NCBI GenBank assembly: GCA_016802295.1 | Contig: JAESIW010000020.1 | Location: 2,835,964 to 2,899,963, forward strand | Origin: Brachionus rotundiformis | Taxonomy: Eukaryota; Rotifera; Eurotatoria; Ploima; Brachionidae | Length of the DNA: 64,000 nucleotides | Direction of reading: 5' to 3' | Part shown: positions 42,513 through 54,200 of the stretch, one piece after another | Numbering within the stretch: the stretch's first letter is position 1 | Layout of the letters: each line of letters opens with the position of its first letter | Position numbers and translations under genes: made by a program | Notes under the pieces: model-generated | The model's database searches: none | Told to the model about the DNA's origin: nothing | Seen by the model: the letters and a program-made list of their open reading frames with translations, nothing else

Positions 42513-45437
42513 TTTTACCTGATACTTGGTGAATAAAGGTAATTTAATACTTAAATTTGATTTTTTAATTCTGAAAGAATGATATGAAGGCTCAAGAAGA
42601 AACTTAACACCAGCTGAATGTATTGTCCTTTGCTAAACCTCATCGGAAAATATTTGAGTAAGTTATGAAATTTTAAAGCTTGATAGATAATTTGACTGGT
42701 ATATTTAAATTGGTAGCATATTCTCTCGTGGATCTAAAATATCCATTCTCATTTCTATCGAGCTGACTGAACCTCAATAAAAATAAAATAACTATTTTAA
42801 CACTATATATTTTTGTAACCTTAAATTTTGTGGTATTTAAATCAATGATAAGCTTGTTATTTTAAAAAGGCTTAAGAAATTAGGAAAAATTTTCAATGAG
42901 ATAAAATAACAATAAAATAATTAGTTTATATTACTTTAACTGGCCGTATTTAAAATGAATAAAAACAAATTTATACTTTTAAACCTGATTTAAAATAAAT
43001 TTAAAGCTTACATAATTGGATAACTTTGATATATTTGAAAACAATTTAAATACCGTAAATTAAAATTTATTTTTCAAAAATTCACGAACTTTTAGCAAAT
43101 ATTCGTCCATTTTTGACAAATTTATTTATTAAACTTAAGGTATAAATTTTTGTCAAAATCTAAAATTGTTTAGCACTTAAAATATAAAATATATTCTAGG
43201 AAAAAATTTAATAATCCGTTGGACTTAAAAAAAAATCCTTTGTCACAATTAAACCATAAAAACCTAAATCTTTAACTTGGAGAATTTTTGCATCCTTTAA
43301 CTTGCTACTAATATTTACTCAAATATTTAACCTATTTCTATTAGAAACAGCATAAGCGAAAACCTTATTTATTCTAAATATTAATATTCACAATCTGTTT
43401 AAGAAAGATATTTTTTGATATTTGCGAGAGCATGTGCACAAAACGATTATTGCTGATACTAATCAATATCTTATCATTTATAATCATAACTTTCTTCTAA
43501 TTTATATTCGGAAAAATAAAATTAGTTTAAAATTTATGTAATTAATTTGATATAGTATTAAATCTTAAACTAAAATTGAAAAAAAAATATCCATTTATTC
43601 AAGCTTATTTAGGATCTTTTAAATGTGCCTCCAAAATTAACGCTGCCGAAAAGGTTACAATTTAAAAATCAAAAGGGCACTATTTAATTGGACTCAATCT
43701 TTACAAGACGATGGCAAGTTCTATGGCCAAAAAAGCTTATAGTTATCTTATAAATAAATCAATCACTATTCAGTAAGTGGTCGAAATAAAATAAACTGAT
43801 CTATACCGATTTCTGGCAATGCTTTTTATAGATCTGAGATAAGATGCTTAGACAATGTTCACCTTCGGACCACTTTTCGAATCGTATTTTTGAGCGAAGC
43901 CAATTTTCAATTCACTAATGAAAAAATCCTAACAAAAATAGCTTTTTCTTTAATTTAAAATAAACACGTATTGTTTATTATAAATTTAGCCAGTACCAAA
44001 CTAATAAAGAAGTTCTCGTTCTTATTTTCGATCAATGTTTGTTTTAAACAAACTTGAATGACTTTGGATTCGATTAATAGCAAATATAAGGTGGACTAAA
44101 ATTTTTAAATATTTAAACTAAGGTCATTCAATTAATAGCTAAACTATTAATGAAACATCATTTCCGTATGGTTGCTTCTCTTAAAAATCTAGCCTCATTT
44201 TAATTACTCTGTATGATATTTTTAAAAATATTCCATCAAGGTACATATTAATTGCCTAAAAATAAAGCCCACATGAGAAGTTAATTGGGAGAATTAGTAT
44301 ACATTTTTAAATGAGGTTATGTGCCTTTAAGTCAAATTTAGTTTTATTTTAATACGCAGGTTAAAGTTTTTTAAAACTATTCAATATTCTATTGAGCTAA
44401 AAAATCATTAGAATGAATGATTGTTTAATAAAAAATTTGAAGAGATAAAACTGAAAACAATTGCAAAAAAGTTTATTTCCTACAAACTGAAGAATTGAGA
44501 AAGTTGGATTGCTATTTTAATATCTTTCGATTGAATTTAAAAAACCGAATTTTTTATTTAAATAGAAAACAAAACTTTTAGTTAATAAAATTTTTGATCT
44601 CAAGAAATACTATGAACGAAAATATTAAAAAGTAAAATCTAAAAAAACTTGTACAACTTCATTAAAAACAAAGCCTTAAAATTTACTGACATAATGTTTC
44701 TACAACTTATTACTTACATAACATGTATCAAAACTTTTTAAGAAAAAAATTTAATCAATTCTACTTAATTTTACGATGAAATTAATTATAACCATGATAA
44801 ATTATATTTCTTAAGTATTTTAAATACAAGTTGAGATAGTTTAAAATGGAAGCTAGTTATTCCTTATACAAATTCTTAACTTAGTTTATATTTTTATCAA
44901 TTTTTATATCAAATCTTGGATCTGTCTTTTTTCATTGAATAGATGTCGCAAAGTTTCGAATAGTTCATAGATTCTGCTATCTAAAAAGTCTACTTCTTTG
45001 GCCTTTATTTGTTTATGTTTGTTTTAAGCAACAATTAGTAGATGGTTCTTAGTGATTGATTTTTAAAATTTCTTTAATAAAATTTTGATTCTCTTTTGGT
45101 CTATTGGTAATAGATGAAAATATAATCAATGTTAGAAAGAATTAAAATTAATATTAATTTTTGTTAGATGGTTAGATGGTTCATTTATTTCAAAATAGTG
45201 AATTCTTGAATATATTTTTTTTATAATATAATTGATATACAAATCAAGAAATCATTTTTCTTTTATTTAGAATATTTCTGTTTTAAATATTTATTTTGAT
45301 TTAAAATTATTTTATTAAAAAAAGAAACAAGTAACCAGAATGATTTAGTTAGGAGGTCTGTTAAAAAATTAATGATGTTAATTTAATATTTGAAATTCGA
45401 TTAAACTAATATAAGCTAAAGAAGAAAAGAAAAATTT

Positions 45438-45509
45438 TTCCCGTGCCGGGAATTGAACCCGGGCCTTGACGGTGAGAGCGTCAAATCCTAACCACTAGAC
45501 CACGCGGGA
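45438..45509 (-). tRNA. trnE-CUC: tRNA-Glu (CTC)
   Basis: 72 nt. Box A-like TGGTCTAGTGGTTAGGATT, anticodon loop GCTCTCACC with anticodon CTC, T-arm GGGTTCAATTCCC (box B). The acceptor stem pairs except for one C-A at the sixth position. No intron. It matches the standard eukaryotic tRNA-Glu body. Confidence 0.95.
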
Positions 45510-45872
45510 TCTACCTAACCCCCGAATTAACTTATTCTTCACTATTCGAAAATTCTATTTTCGATTTTTTAATTTTAAAAGCTCAGGTTCTTAAATTTTG
45601 ACAAAATGAAAACTTTGTTAAAAGCCTCATTCATTGTGTAATTTTACTAGATTTTGAAGATTCAACAAAATAAAGTCAGGTATTAACCATAAAAATATTT
45701 GAAATCAGAATCATCGAAAAAAAATATTTTTTGAGAGTTAAATTTAAAAATTTATAAAATTTTTTTATTATTTAAAAGCATAAATGACACAATTTTAATT
45801 TTAACTTAAAAAAAAAGAGTTAAAAAAATGACTTTAAATCTATATGTTTGTGATAATGAGTAAAAAATGTTC

Positions 45873-46641
45873 CTAATTTTCTTTATGCATTCTTTTTTCA
45901 GCTTTTAGAGAAGCTACAAACTCCTCGTAATCAATTCGACCATCTCCATCAATGTCAACTTCCTATTAAATTCAATGAAAAATAAATAAAATTTATTAAA
46001 TAAAAATACCTCAATCATATCTTCGACTTAAAGACAAAATTTGAAAAAAGATATTGTTTAAATAGTTAGATTTTTACTTTCATCTTCAGTTAATTGTTCA
46101 CCCAGACATTGCAAAACCGACCTCAAATCGCTGCTAGTAATAAACCCATTTCCTTTTCTATCAAAAACCTTAAATGCTTCTCTTAATTCCCTTTCTTCTT
46201 GCTCTTCAGAAATCTCTAAAATATTTCCCATATTGTACATTAATTGAACAAATTCTATAATTAATAACTTGGATAGAAACAACTTTTTTCCATAATTTAA
46301 AGCAAACCTTCAAACGAAAATGTTCCATCACCTAAACAAAATGCATTAATGTTTTTTTTTTGGTTAATAATTCAGCATCAATTATACCATCAATGTCAAT
46401 ATCTTTCAGCATTTGCTGCAATTCTTGTTCAGTAGGATATAAACCCAGATTACGTAAAACAGATCCTATTTCTTGTGTCGTTACTACTCCATTTCCTCCT
46501 TTATCAAAAAGCCGAAAAGCTTGCTTCAATTCTTAAAAACATATTTTCACAAATTGAAATTTTGGATAACTTTATTTTACCTGATATTTGTATCTCAGAA
46601 AATTTGGTAATATCAAAACCGTTTTGAGATTTACAAGTCAT
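45873..46641 (-). CDS. Calmodulin-like four EF-hand protein, 6 exons
   Basis: Exons are 46641-46581, 46531-46388, 46331-46308, 46254-46078, 46026-46010 and 45962-45873 (513 nt, 170 aa). Two are tiny (24 and 17 nt), and all junctions are GT-AG and in frame. EF1 loop DKGGNGVVTTQE departs from calmodulin at position 3 (Gly); EF2 DIDGDGTFSFEE is canonical; EF3 DRKGNGFITSSD lacks the usual acidic position 3 and has Asp at 12; EF4 DIDGDGRIDYEE is canonical. The linker between lobes (MGNILEISEEQEERE) is longer than in calmodulin, and the N- and C-termini are extended (MTCKSQNGFD; LKAEKRMHKEN). It is therefore a calmodulin-like paralogue, not calmodulin, probably binding Ca2+ tightly at EF2 and EF4 only. 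Confidence 0.88.
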
Positions 46642-46885
46642 TTTATTTAGTATTGGATTAAATATTGATATTTAAAAAAATTTTGGGGTAAATATTCAAT
46701 AATTATGATGTTTTTCTCGGAAATCTAGATGAACAATAAATTTCATTAGTATAATTCATTTATAAAAATAAACTATGTATTTTTCCTAAAACCTAATTAT
46801 CTAACACTTCGTGTCAACAAAAAGCGATTGCTTAATGGAGCCTAATTGAAAAAATTCACGTAAAATTTTAAATGAGGAAAGCAAA
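46642..46885. promoter_or_regulatory. Upstream region of the calmodulin-like gene
   Basis: It should include that gene's promoter; no distinct motif was seen. Confidence 0.3.
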
Positions 46886-46949
46886 GTGCCAGAACGGTTA
46901 TCATTGATGCTTTTCAAAGATCAGTAAATGAGTTCCGACTGACGCAGTT
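46886..46949 (+). pseudogene. Decayed tRNA-Gly copy
   Basis: It matches the intact tRNA-Gly at 48190 in pieces: CGGTTATCATTG of the D-arm, TGC.TT.CAA around the anticodon, GAGTTC.. of the T-arm, and the 3' end CTGACGCA. The 5' acceptor strand and T-stem pairing are lost, so it cannot fold as a tRNA. A dead gene copy or tRNA-derived relic. Confidence 0.7.
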
Positions 46950-48189
46950 TGTTTTATTTTTATTTTGAATATATTATGTCAATAATAAAGATATTTCAAT
47001 CGATTGAAAATATAATTTAAAATTGATCAAACAATCAAAACATTATATTGTATATTATTATGAATAAATTTTCTATTTTAATGATTATCTAACTTTTCTA
47101 ACAATGTGAAGTTTTTCTCTGATTAATTTGACTGAACAATCAGAAGAAAAGAATTTTTTAAAATCTAGGACAAATACTTTGGTTAAGAAATGTCAAAAAA
47201 TAACTTGACAATGATTCCAAGACTATTTTAGTGAAAAATTAAGTGAAAAGACTTATTGCTATATTCAAAATTGAGCAAAAAACAGAAGATTATTTTCTGG
47301 TAAAACTTAGGTTATTTTAAAAATTAAGAAAAAAGACTTTGAACTAAAGAGGATATCTCTTTTCGTTAATAATTTTCTTACCACCATATTAAAAAAGATT
47401 TATAAATTAAATTTTTTTTTCTAAAAATGAACAAAATTTTATGTTTCCTTTCAATCAAATTTAGACTGCTCAAAGGGGCTAAGTCCGTGGAATATATTAA
47501 AATAAATAAGAAATTGTTATTAACATAAGCAAATCGAGTATAAAGGATATGGAAAAATTGTAGAATTCTTTTAAATATTAATTACTTTAAATAAAATGTC
47601 AGAAAATTATTCAGTAACTTCTATTAAAAGTCAGAAATGTAAATTCTCTTTAAAGGTTTAAATTATTTACACGATCATTAAAATTTGATAGTTTGCAAAT
47701 TTTAACATGATAAAATTAATAGAATATCAACAGAGGCTGAGTTAATGAATATTTTTCTTAAGTTCAAATTCCTATTTTTGAAAAAAAATAAAATTCAACA
47801 TAAAATTTTCAACAATAAATTTTGCTTCTCTTTTGCAAAAATTTTACACATATTCTTTATCTTATATTCAAAATGTATCTATAATATCTTCTTTCTTTAT
47901 ACAAATTTATAAACTGAATCCAGAAAAAAACCTCTTTTTGTAAAAAGAATACAATCGTATACATAAAAATTTTAATTTTTATTCATAATAAAAAAATTTT
48001 CACTTATATATAAATATTTTTTAACAAATAAAGTATTATGAATATATTTTCAATTTAAGTGTTTAATTACATTATTTGATTTTTCATAATTAAAATTAAT
48101 TTAAATTTATAATAAATGGACTAGTTAAATAGATTTAAATTAGGATATAGCACAATTAAAAATATTTTATAAATAAAAAACTATAAGAA
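46950..48189. other. AT-rich spacer between tRNA-Gly relic and tRNA-Gly
   Basis: Nothing recognised. Confidence 0.45.
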
Positions 48190-48261
48190 GCGTCAGTGGT
48201 GTAGCGGTTATCATTGTTGCCTTCCAAGCAGCAGATCCGGGTTCGACTCCCGGCTGACGCA
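48190..48261 (+). tRNA. trnG-UCC: tRNA-Gly (TCC)
   Basis: 72 nt with a fully paired acceptor stem (GCGTCAG with CTGACGC), box A TGGTGTAGCGGTTATCA, anticodon TCC in GCCTTCCAAGC, and box B GGGTTCGACTCCC. No intron. Confidence 0.96.
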
Positions 48262-48311
48262 ATTTTTTTTCAAAAATTGATTAAATATATTTAAAAAAAA
48301 ATAGAAAAAAA

Positions 48312-48383
48312 CTCCGTGACGGGGAATTGAACCCCGGTCTCCCGCGTGACAGGCGGGGATACTCACCACTATACTATCACGGA
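48312..48383 (-). tRNA. trnD-GUC: tRNA-Asp (GTC)
   Basis: 72 nt with a paired acceptor stem (TCCGTGA with TCACGGA), TAGTATAGTGGTGAGTAT D-arm, anticodon GTC in GCCTGTCACGC, and T-arm GGGGTTCAATTCCCC. It lies 50 bp from tRNA-Gly in the opposite orientation. Confidence 0.96.
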
Positions 48384-48642
48384 TTTTCTTATTTGACATA
48401 AAATAAAAGTTTTTGGTATTATAATAAAATGCATATAACAGTTCAATGATTCGATTTGCAACTTGATATGGTAATTCCGTTTGTCACATTTCAATAATTA
48501 ATTAAGTTAATTTAATGATTTGAAAAAAATTATAAAGCTTAAAAAATTAAAAATCGATCTTAGATTATGTGAAATTAAGTACAAAAAAAATCTTGAAAAT
48601 CCTTATAAATTTTTTTTAAGGTTCAAAAACTAGCTCAGTAAA

Positions 48643-48870
48643 TTCTACAAGGTGCAACATTCATAATAGAACATTCTGGTAAAAATCTTTAAATAAGCAT
48701 AATATAAATTTTGAAAAATTTGACTGTGGTGCATTTTGCAGATATTTTCCAAATCGTCAGCAGACTTTAACTTTTGATTTAACTTGGTATGTTGCACTAT
48801 GCTGCATTTACAGAAAAAAAATCAAGCATTAATTTCTGTTCTATTTTTTAATTTTGTACCAAATTCGATA
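48643..48870. mobile_element. Dispersed MITE-like repeat, copy 2
   Basis: The partner of 35466-35700. Its ends are roughly inverted: CAGTAAATTCTACAAGGTGC on the left and GTTGCACTATGCTGCATTTA on the right (48787-48807). A shared tail TTTTGTACCAAATT extends past the inverted repeat. Confidence 0.7.
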
Positions 48871-50654
48871 ATATTTACTATCTTCTAAGAATTAATAAAG
48901 ATAAATTAAATAGAAAAAATTTGGCCCTAATTTAGTCTCAATAGATGCTGTTCATCTCCTTTTCCAGCACCTTCTTGAGCAATGACTACGATCTGACACA
49001 GAGATAACTGAATCAATGGATATAATGAAAACATATTTTATTTTTAGCGCTTAATTAGTAAATATATCTATCTTGATGAATAATTACTTTGAGTTGTTTA
49101 AGATATTCAATAATTAATTTAATTTTAAAATATTTCTTTTTAGAAATCTGAAAGAAGTATTATTTTTCTATTTTCTGAATAAATTTTACATAAAATACTC
49201 AAATCTTGTTTCATTTAGGTCAAGTGATGAATTTTAAAGAATTTAAAAGGGTACATTTTTCTGATTTTGGTATTAATTTGTAATAGATTCTTTCTTAAAA
49301 ATCATTTTTCAATCAAAACATATCTAAATTAAATTTTTCAAAAGATTATTTATTCAATTTGTTTCAATTGTTTTATATGATAGTAAAAATATAATAATAT
49401 TCTGGTTTCAAACTGATCTTTATCATAACTGATAATAAGATTCGACTAAAAATCTCGTACCAAGTAGGTATTATTCTAATTAATATTTTGAAAGAAAAAA
49501 TAAGTTCGAGCAGAGAAAATTGTTTATTAATACAAATAGTTCATATCTGGGGAAAAGTCTATGTTGGATTTAATTTAAATAAAATTGAATCGTTTAACTA
49601 AAATTCCTAAATATGTTCTATTTAATTTGGCATGAATCTTATTCAAAATATATAATATCAGATAAAAATTAATCAGAAACTTAAAATCTATCAATTTTAT
49701 TATATCTATTTTTACTAAGCTCCTTAGAACTTTTTTGCAATTTCTAATCTTAGACTATTATCTGTTAGATCATACGAAAACAAAACAATATTTATTTATT
49801 TTTCTCTCTTAACTAAGCAACTTCTTAAAAAAAAATATTTAAATATAATTATTAGACAAAATTTTGCTTAAAGGAGATCCATTACTTAATCATCATTCAA
49901 CTAAAAAAGTCAATTAATATATCAATCTTGCTGATAATAAATATTGCGTTTAAAATGCCCTAATCTAACTAAATCATTAATTAAGCTAAATACTTTAGTG
50001 TTGATGGCTCTCTGCAGATTTTTTGAATAAGAGAACTATCTTTTTTAGCAAAATATTTAGCTTTTTGGTCAAAATTTTTAAAATTCATCAAATATTTTTT
50101 ATAAATTGGAGTAATTTAAAATAAATCTTATTGTGTTTTTTTTTCAAATAATAGCTTGAAGATTACTTCCAGTTTAAAAACTAAATATAATTGTTTAATC
50201 TTTGCCAGGTTTATAAGGAAAATGTTAAAGATTTTCTAAATAATTAGATTTAAATGTTTAAAGCAGCTGAGACGTTGAATTATATCATAAGTTTTCTGAT
50301 CGGTTTATCAGTTTTATGCTACTATAAATTATAGATACAATTTCAATAATTCAAACATTAAATTATAAATTCTTTATTAAGAACAGAATAGTTGTAAAAT
50401 GAGCAAACAAACAGCGATTAAGGAACCCCCGGTTTAGCTAGATAAGTTGGATAATAACCGTTTTATCCCTTTAGTATAATAAATCCTATTATCCGTTCAA
50501 ACATTGCTCCAACATTCAGGTGCACATAAGTCTTGAATACTACTTACTAATAATACTTTTTATAGTAATTATCCAAAATCTGAGTGATTTCATAACTTAG
50601 GTATACATAACAACTGGCAACATTTCGCTCAGCTATTATCATACCAATTTTAAG
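48871..50654. other. Upstream region of the twitchin-like gene
   Basis: No exon supported. The last 300 bp (50.4-50.65 kb) are noticeably less AT-rich than the rest (AACCCCCGGTTTAGCT, CCAACATTCAGGTGCACA) and look like a proximal enhancer or promoter. Confidence 0.4.
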
Positions 50655-50690
50655 TATAAATAGAAGGTATACTGAACATTTCAGCCAAGA
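50655..50690 (+). promoter_or_regulatory. TATA box plus initiator of the twitchin-like gene
   Basis: TATAAATAG at 50655-50663 is followed, about 28 nt on, by a TCAGCC initiator at 50681-50686, the spacing of a focused TATA promoter. The TATA context GTATAAATAG also resembles an MEF2-type muscle element read on the other strand. The predicted 5' UTR runs from about 50683 to the ATG at 51257 and may contain an intron. Confidence 0.55.
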
Positions 50691-51256
50691 ACCAAATAGC
50701 AAAACTCGCTTGCTACTAGATATTAGAAAAAGGTGTAGATTTCGATTGATCGAAATTGGAGAAATTCGATAGATCGAATTAGGTAAAGAGAGTAGGATTC
50801 ATAATTAAATACATATTGAATTCTATTCGAACATATTATGCTAGTTATCTCACAGGTTATCCCTGAGCTATGTATTCAAAATCAGTATATAACTTTTTTA
50901 GAATCTCATATAGAACCAATCAAATTCGAATGAGAATTCGACTTAATCTTATCTGTATTAAGCTGAGTTCAATTATTTCAAAATTATGATTCGCTTGCAA
51001 GCGTCTTGAGCGAATAACTCCTTTTACAATTTTACCTACATAATCTATGTTTTATTTTGTATAAACGAATAGATATAAAACAAGCTTTTTTAGGCTTTCT
51101 TTCTAATATTCGACTAAAACCGATCGTCTTGAAATTTAAAAGCATTAATTTATTTAGTTTTAGATTTATTAAAGCGCAAAAAAAAAGATATATTAATTTT
51201 TTACAACTTCCTTATTTATTGCCGAACACATTTTGCCGACATAATTGATAACAAAA

Positions 51257-54200
51257 ATGAGCGATAAGGCTCCTAGAATTACAGTCAAACCAAGTTTACA
51301 ACAGTTGGATAATGGAAACAAATTGGAATTTCATTGCCAAATCGAAGCAAATCCTAAGCCAGAAATAAAATGGTTAAAAGAAAATGTTCAAATATCCGAA
51401 TCTGCAAGAGTCAAGTCGAGAGTCGAGACTAAAGACAAAAATTTATACGATTTGTACTTAGTAATAGACAATTTGACTTCGGACGACTCTGGTCAGTTCA
51501 AAGTTTCAGCCAAGAACAGACTTGGAGAAGTATCAGCCGCAATTGCACTCAATTTTGCAGGTAATTATATTTTTTTTTTCCTAAATAAATTAAACTTTTT
51601 TCTAAACTGTTTTTTTTTTAAGCTGAAACTGCCCAAAAAGGGTAAATATAAAATTTTTTATTAAACTTTTTTGTATTCTTTATTATTCTAAACATAAAAT
51701 ATTCACAGACTTCAAGATGGTATTGCTCCTAATTTTACTCAAAAGCCAACCATTAAATCTGATGCTGATGGCAAAAGATTGTGCTTTGAGTGCAAAATTA
51801 AAGCTGACCCGGAGCCAGAGCTTTTCTGGTTTAGAGACAACCAGCCAATAGCTAACAATGGGCGTTTTTTAATCTATTGTGACAAGCTGCCTGACAATAT
51901 GTACTTTGCTTGTCTTGAGATCGATGATGTTGCCATGAACGATGCTGGAAAATACAAGGTTCAAGCTAAAAACAGCTTAGGTGAGTCGAACGCATCGATT
52001 ACTTTGAATTTCGATAGCGATGATGCTGGTTCATCGAGCACAGGTGGCAAGCCAGTTTTTGTTCAAAAACCATTCATTCGTCAACTAGAGGACAAAATTT
52101 TCTTCGAATGCAAGCTTACAGCTGAGCCATTGCCTAACTTTACTTGGTATCTCGACAATTCAGTCTTGAACAACCCCTCTAAGTACAAAAGACGAATTTT
52201 AAGCGAAGGCTCTACTCATACCATCATTTTGGAGATAAATAACCTAACAGCAAGAGACTCTGGTAGCTATAAAGTAGTTGCCAAGAACTCTCATGGTGAA
52301 GCCGATGCTAACATTCAGTTAAATATTGAATCTAAAAGAAATGCCAAGTAAATGCTTAATTAAACAATAAATAGATGTTTTATATTTATATTTATTTATG
52401 AAAGATTACCTGACGGCATTGCACCGCACTTTATCTCCAAACCATTGGTAAATCAGACCAAAGAGTCGTTGCTAATTCAATTAGAGCTTGAGGCGAACCC
52501 GACTCCTAGTGCTTCGTGGTACCTAGACACCAAGGATTTGAATGACATCGATTCTAGATTTATTACCAAAACAGAAAAAATCTCTGCTGATAAATACAAG
52601 CTTAGTCTAGAGATTAAAGTAAGCTTGATAAATTCAAAAGTAAATAATTTATGATTTTAACCTCTTTTTGTTCAGAATCCCAAAAACACTGATGCTGGCT
52701 TATACAAATGTGTTGTTGTAAACGAATTGGGAGAATGTGTGGCAAATATTTTCTTGCAGTTCGAAGGAAATAAAGCTGGATTAAACAAAGGAGACCAATT
52801 GCCACCATCTATTATTGAAAAGCCTAAAATAATTAAGGATGAAGTTAAAAGAACAGTTCGCATTCAAGTCAAGATCCGAGCCAAGCCTGAAGCCCAGATA
52901 ACTTGGTTCAAGGAGAAGCAAGCCTTGAAAAGCGACAAAAAGTACAAGATTGAAGCTAAAAAAGAAGTTGATAATGCTTATTTGCTTACTTTGGAAATTT
53001 CGGACTTTAGTCCGGCCGATGCTGGCTTGTATAAAGTACAAGCCAAAAATGAATCTGGTCAAACAAATGCCAATATTCATCTAAATGTTGAAGTGTATGT
53101 TTTAGAATAAAAATAATCTTGTCTTGTCTTTTTACAGTTTTATTTTAAAGTCAAGAAGATAAGCCGGTTTTCTTGGGACAACCGAGAATCATCAAAGAGA
53201 ACAAGAACCAGCGTATCGTGTTCGAAGTTGATTGCGGCTCAAAAGCCAAGCCTCAAGTTGTTTGGACTAAAGATGGCAAGACCATTAAGAACGAGGGTCG
53301 TTTTCTTATTGATATTGATGATAGTCAAGCAAACATTTTTGTCATCATTCTTGAGATTGATAAAATTGTGGCACAAGACGCTGGAAAATACAAATGTACG
53401 GCTAAGAATGCCAAAGGAGAAAATTCAATTGTAATTGAGTTTAATCTTGATGGCGAGCCAGAGGAGAAAAAACCCGAAGAGAAAAAGCCAGCTGAAAAGA
53501 AACAAGAAGAAGCAAAAAAACCAGAGGAAAAAAAACCCGCCGAAAAAAAATCAAGCGACGTGCCTGCTGCATTTAAGGAAAAGCCAAAGGACCAAATTGG
53601 TTTAGATGGTGACCGAATTACAGTGACCAGTAAAGTTACCGGATCGCCAAAACCAGAAATTACCTGGTTCAAGAACAAACAAGTGATCCGCAAGTCAAAA
53701 GACTTTAACATGGAATTAAATGGTGAAACAGCCAAGTTGACCATTAACGATGCCTATACTGAAGACTCAGGCGAATATTCTTGTGAGGTGTGGAACGAAG
53801 CTGGCTCACAAACTTGTTCGTTCAAGATAACCATTAGAGAAAAGAAAGGTAAAATGAAACGAACTAGACCTAAACCGAAACAAGAAGAGCCCAAGACAGA
53901 AGAGGAAGTTCGCAAAGAAAAGCGAAAATCTGATGCAAAAAAACAAGCCGAACAACCGGCACCAGAAGCTGCACAGGCTCAATCAGGCATAAGTAAATAA
54001 ATTCTAAAATAAAGCTTTATTAATAAGTGTAAATAAACAAAAGAAAAAAAATCACAAATAATTTATACTGTAATTAGGGAAAAAAATAAATCTTTTTTTT
54101 AAAAAGCTCCAATTTATGAAGAAGAAGGTCCGCGACGACCACTCAAGGTTCCTCCACCAAGCAGTGGAGACTCGACCCCAACTGGACCGGGAAGCCGCAA

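Larger units (their letters stand above)
36675..45437. other. Long gene-poor AT-rich region (8.8 kb)
   Basis: I found no conserved exon in either orientation. ORFs here are short, start mostly with TTG and are Ile/Phe/Lys/Asn-rich, as expected by chance. Contents that can be named are one possible secreted-peptide ORF (39.1-39.3 kb), an AT microsatellite near 42.47-42.51 kb and a small hairpin at about 40190-40220. Confidence 0.5.

Noticed and set aside
48211..48399. 62-codon minus-strand ORF
   Set aside because: It overlaps both tRNA-Gly and tRNA-Asp; the protein is a translation of tRNA bodies.
48940..49060. Possible coding fragment around CAGCACCTTCTTGAGCAATG
   Set aside because: One frame reads 30 residues with a stop in it, but no family was recognised and there are no partner exons.
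51057..51248. 63-codon ORF upstream of twitchin
   Set aside because: It lies in the predicted 5' UTR and has the Phe/Lys/Ile-rich composition typical of chance frames here.
53325..53744. 139-codon minus-strand ORF within twitchin exon 6
   Set aside because: Antisense shadow; its SSGFFSAGFF repeats are the complement of the Glu/Lys/Pro linker.
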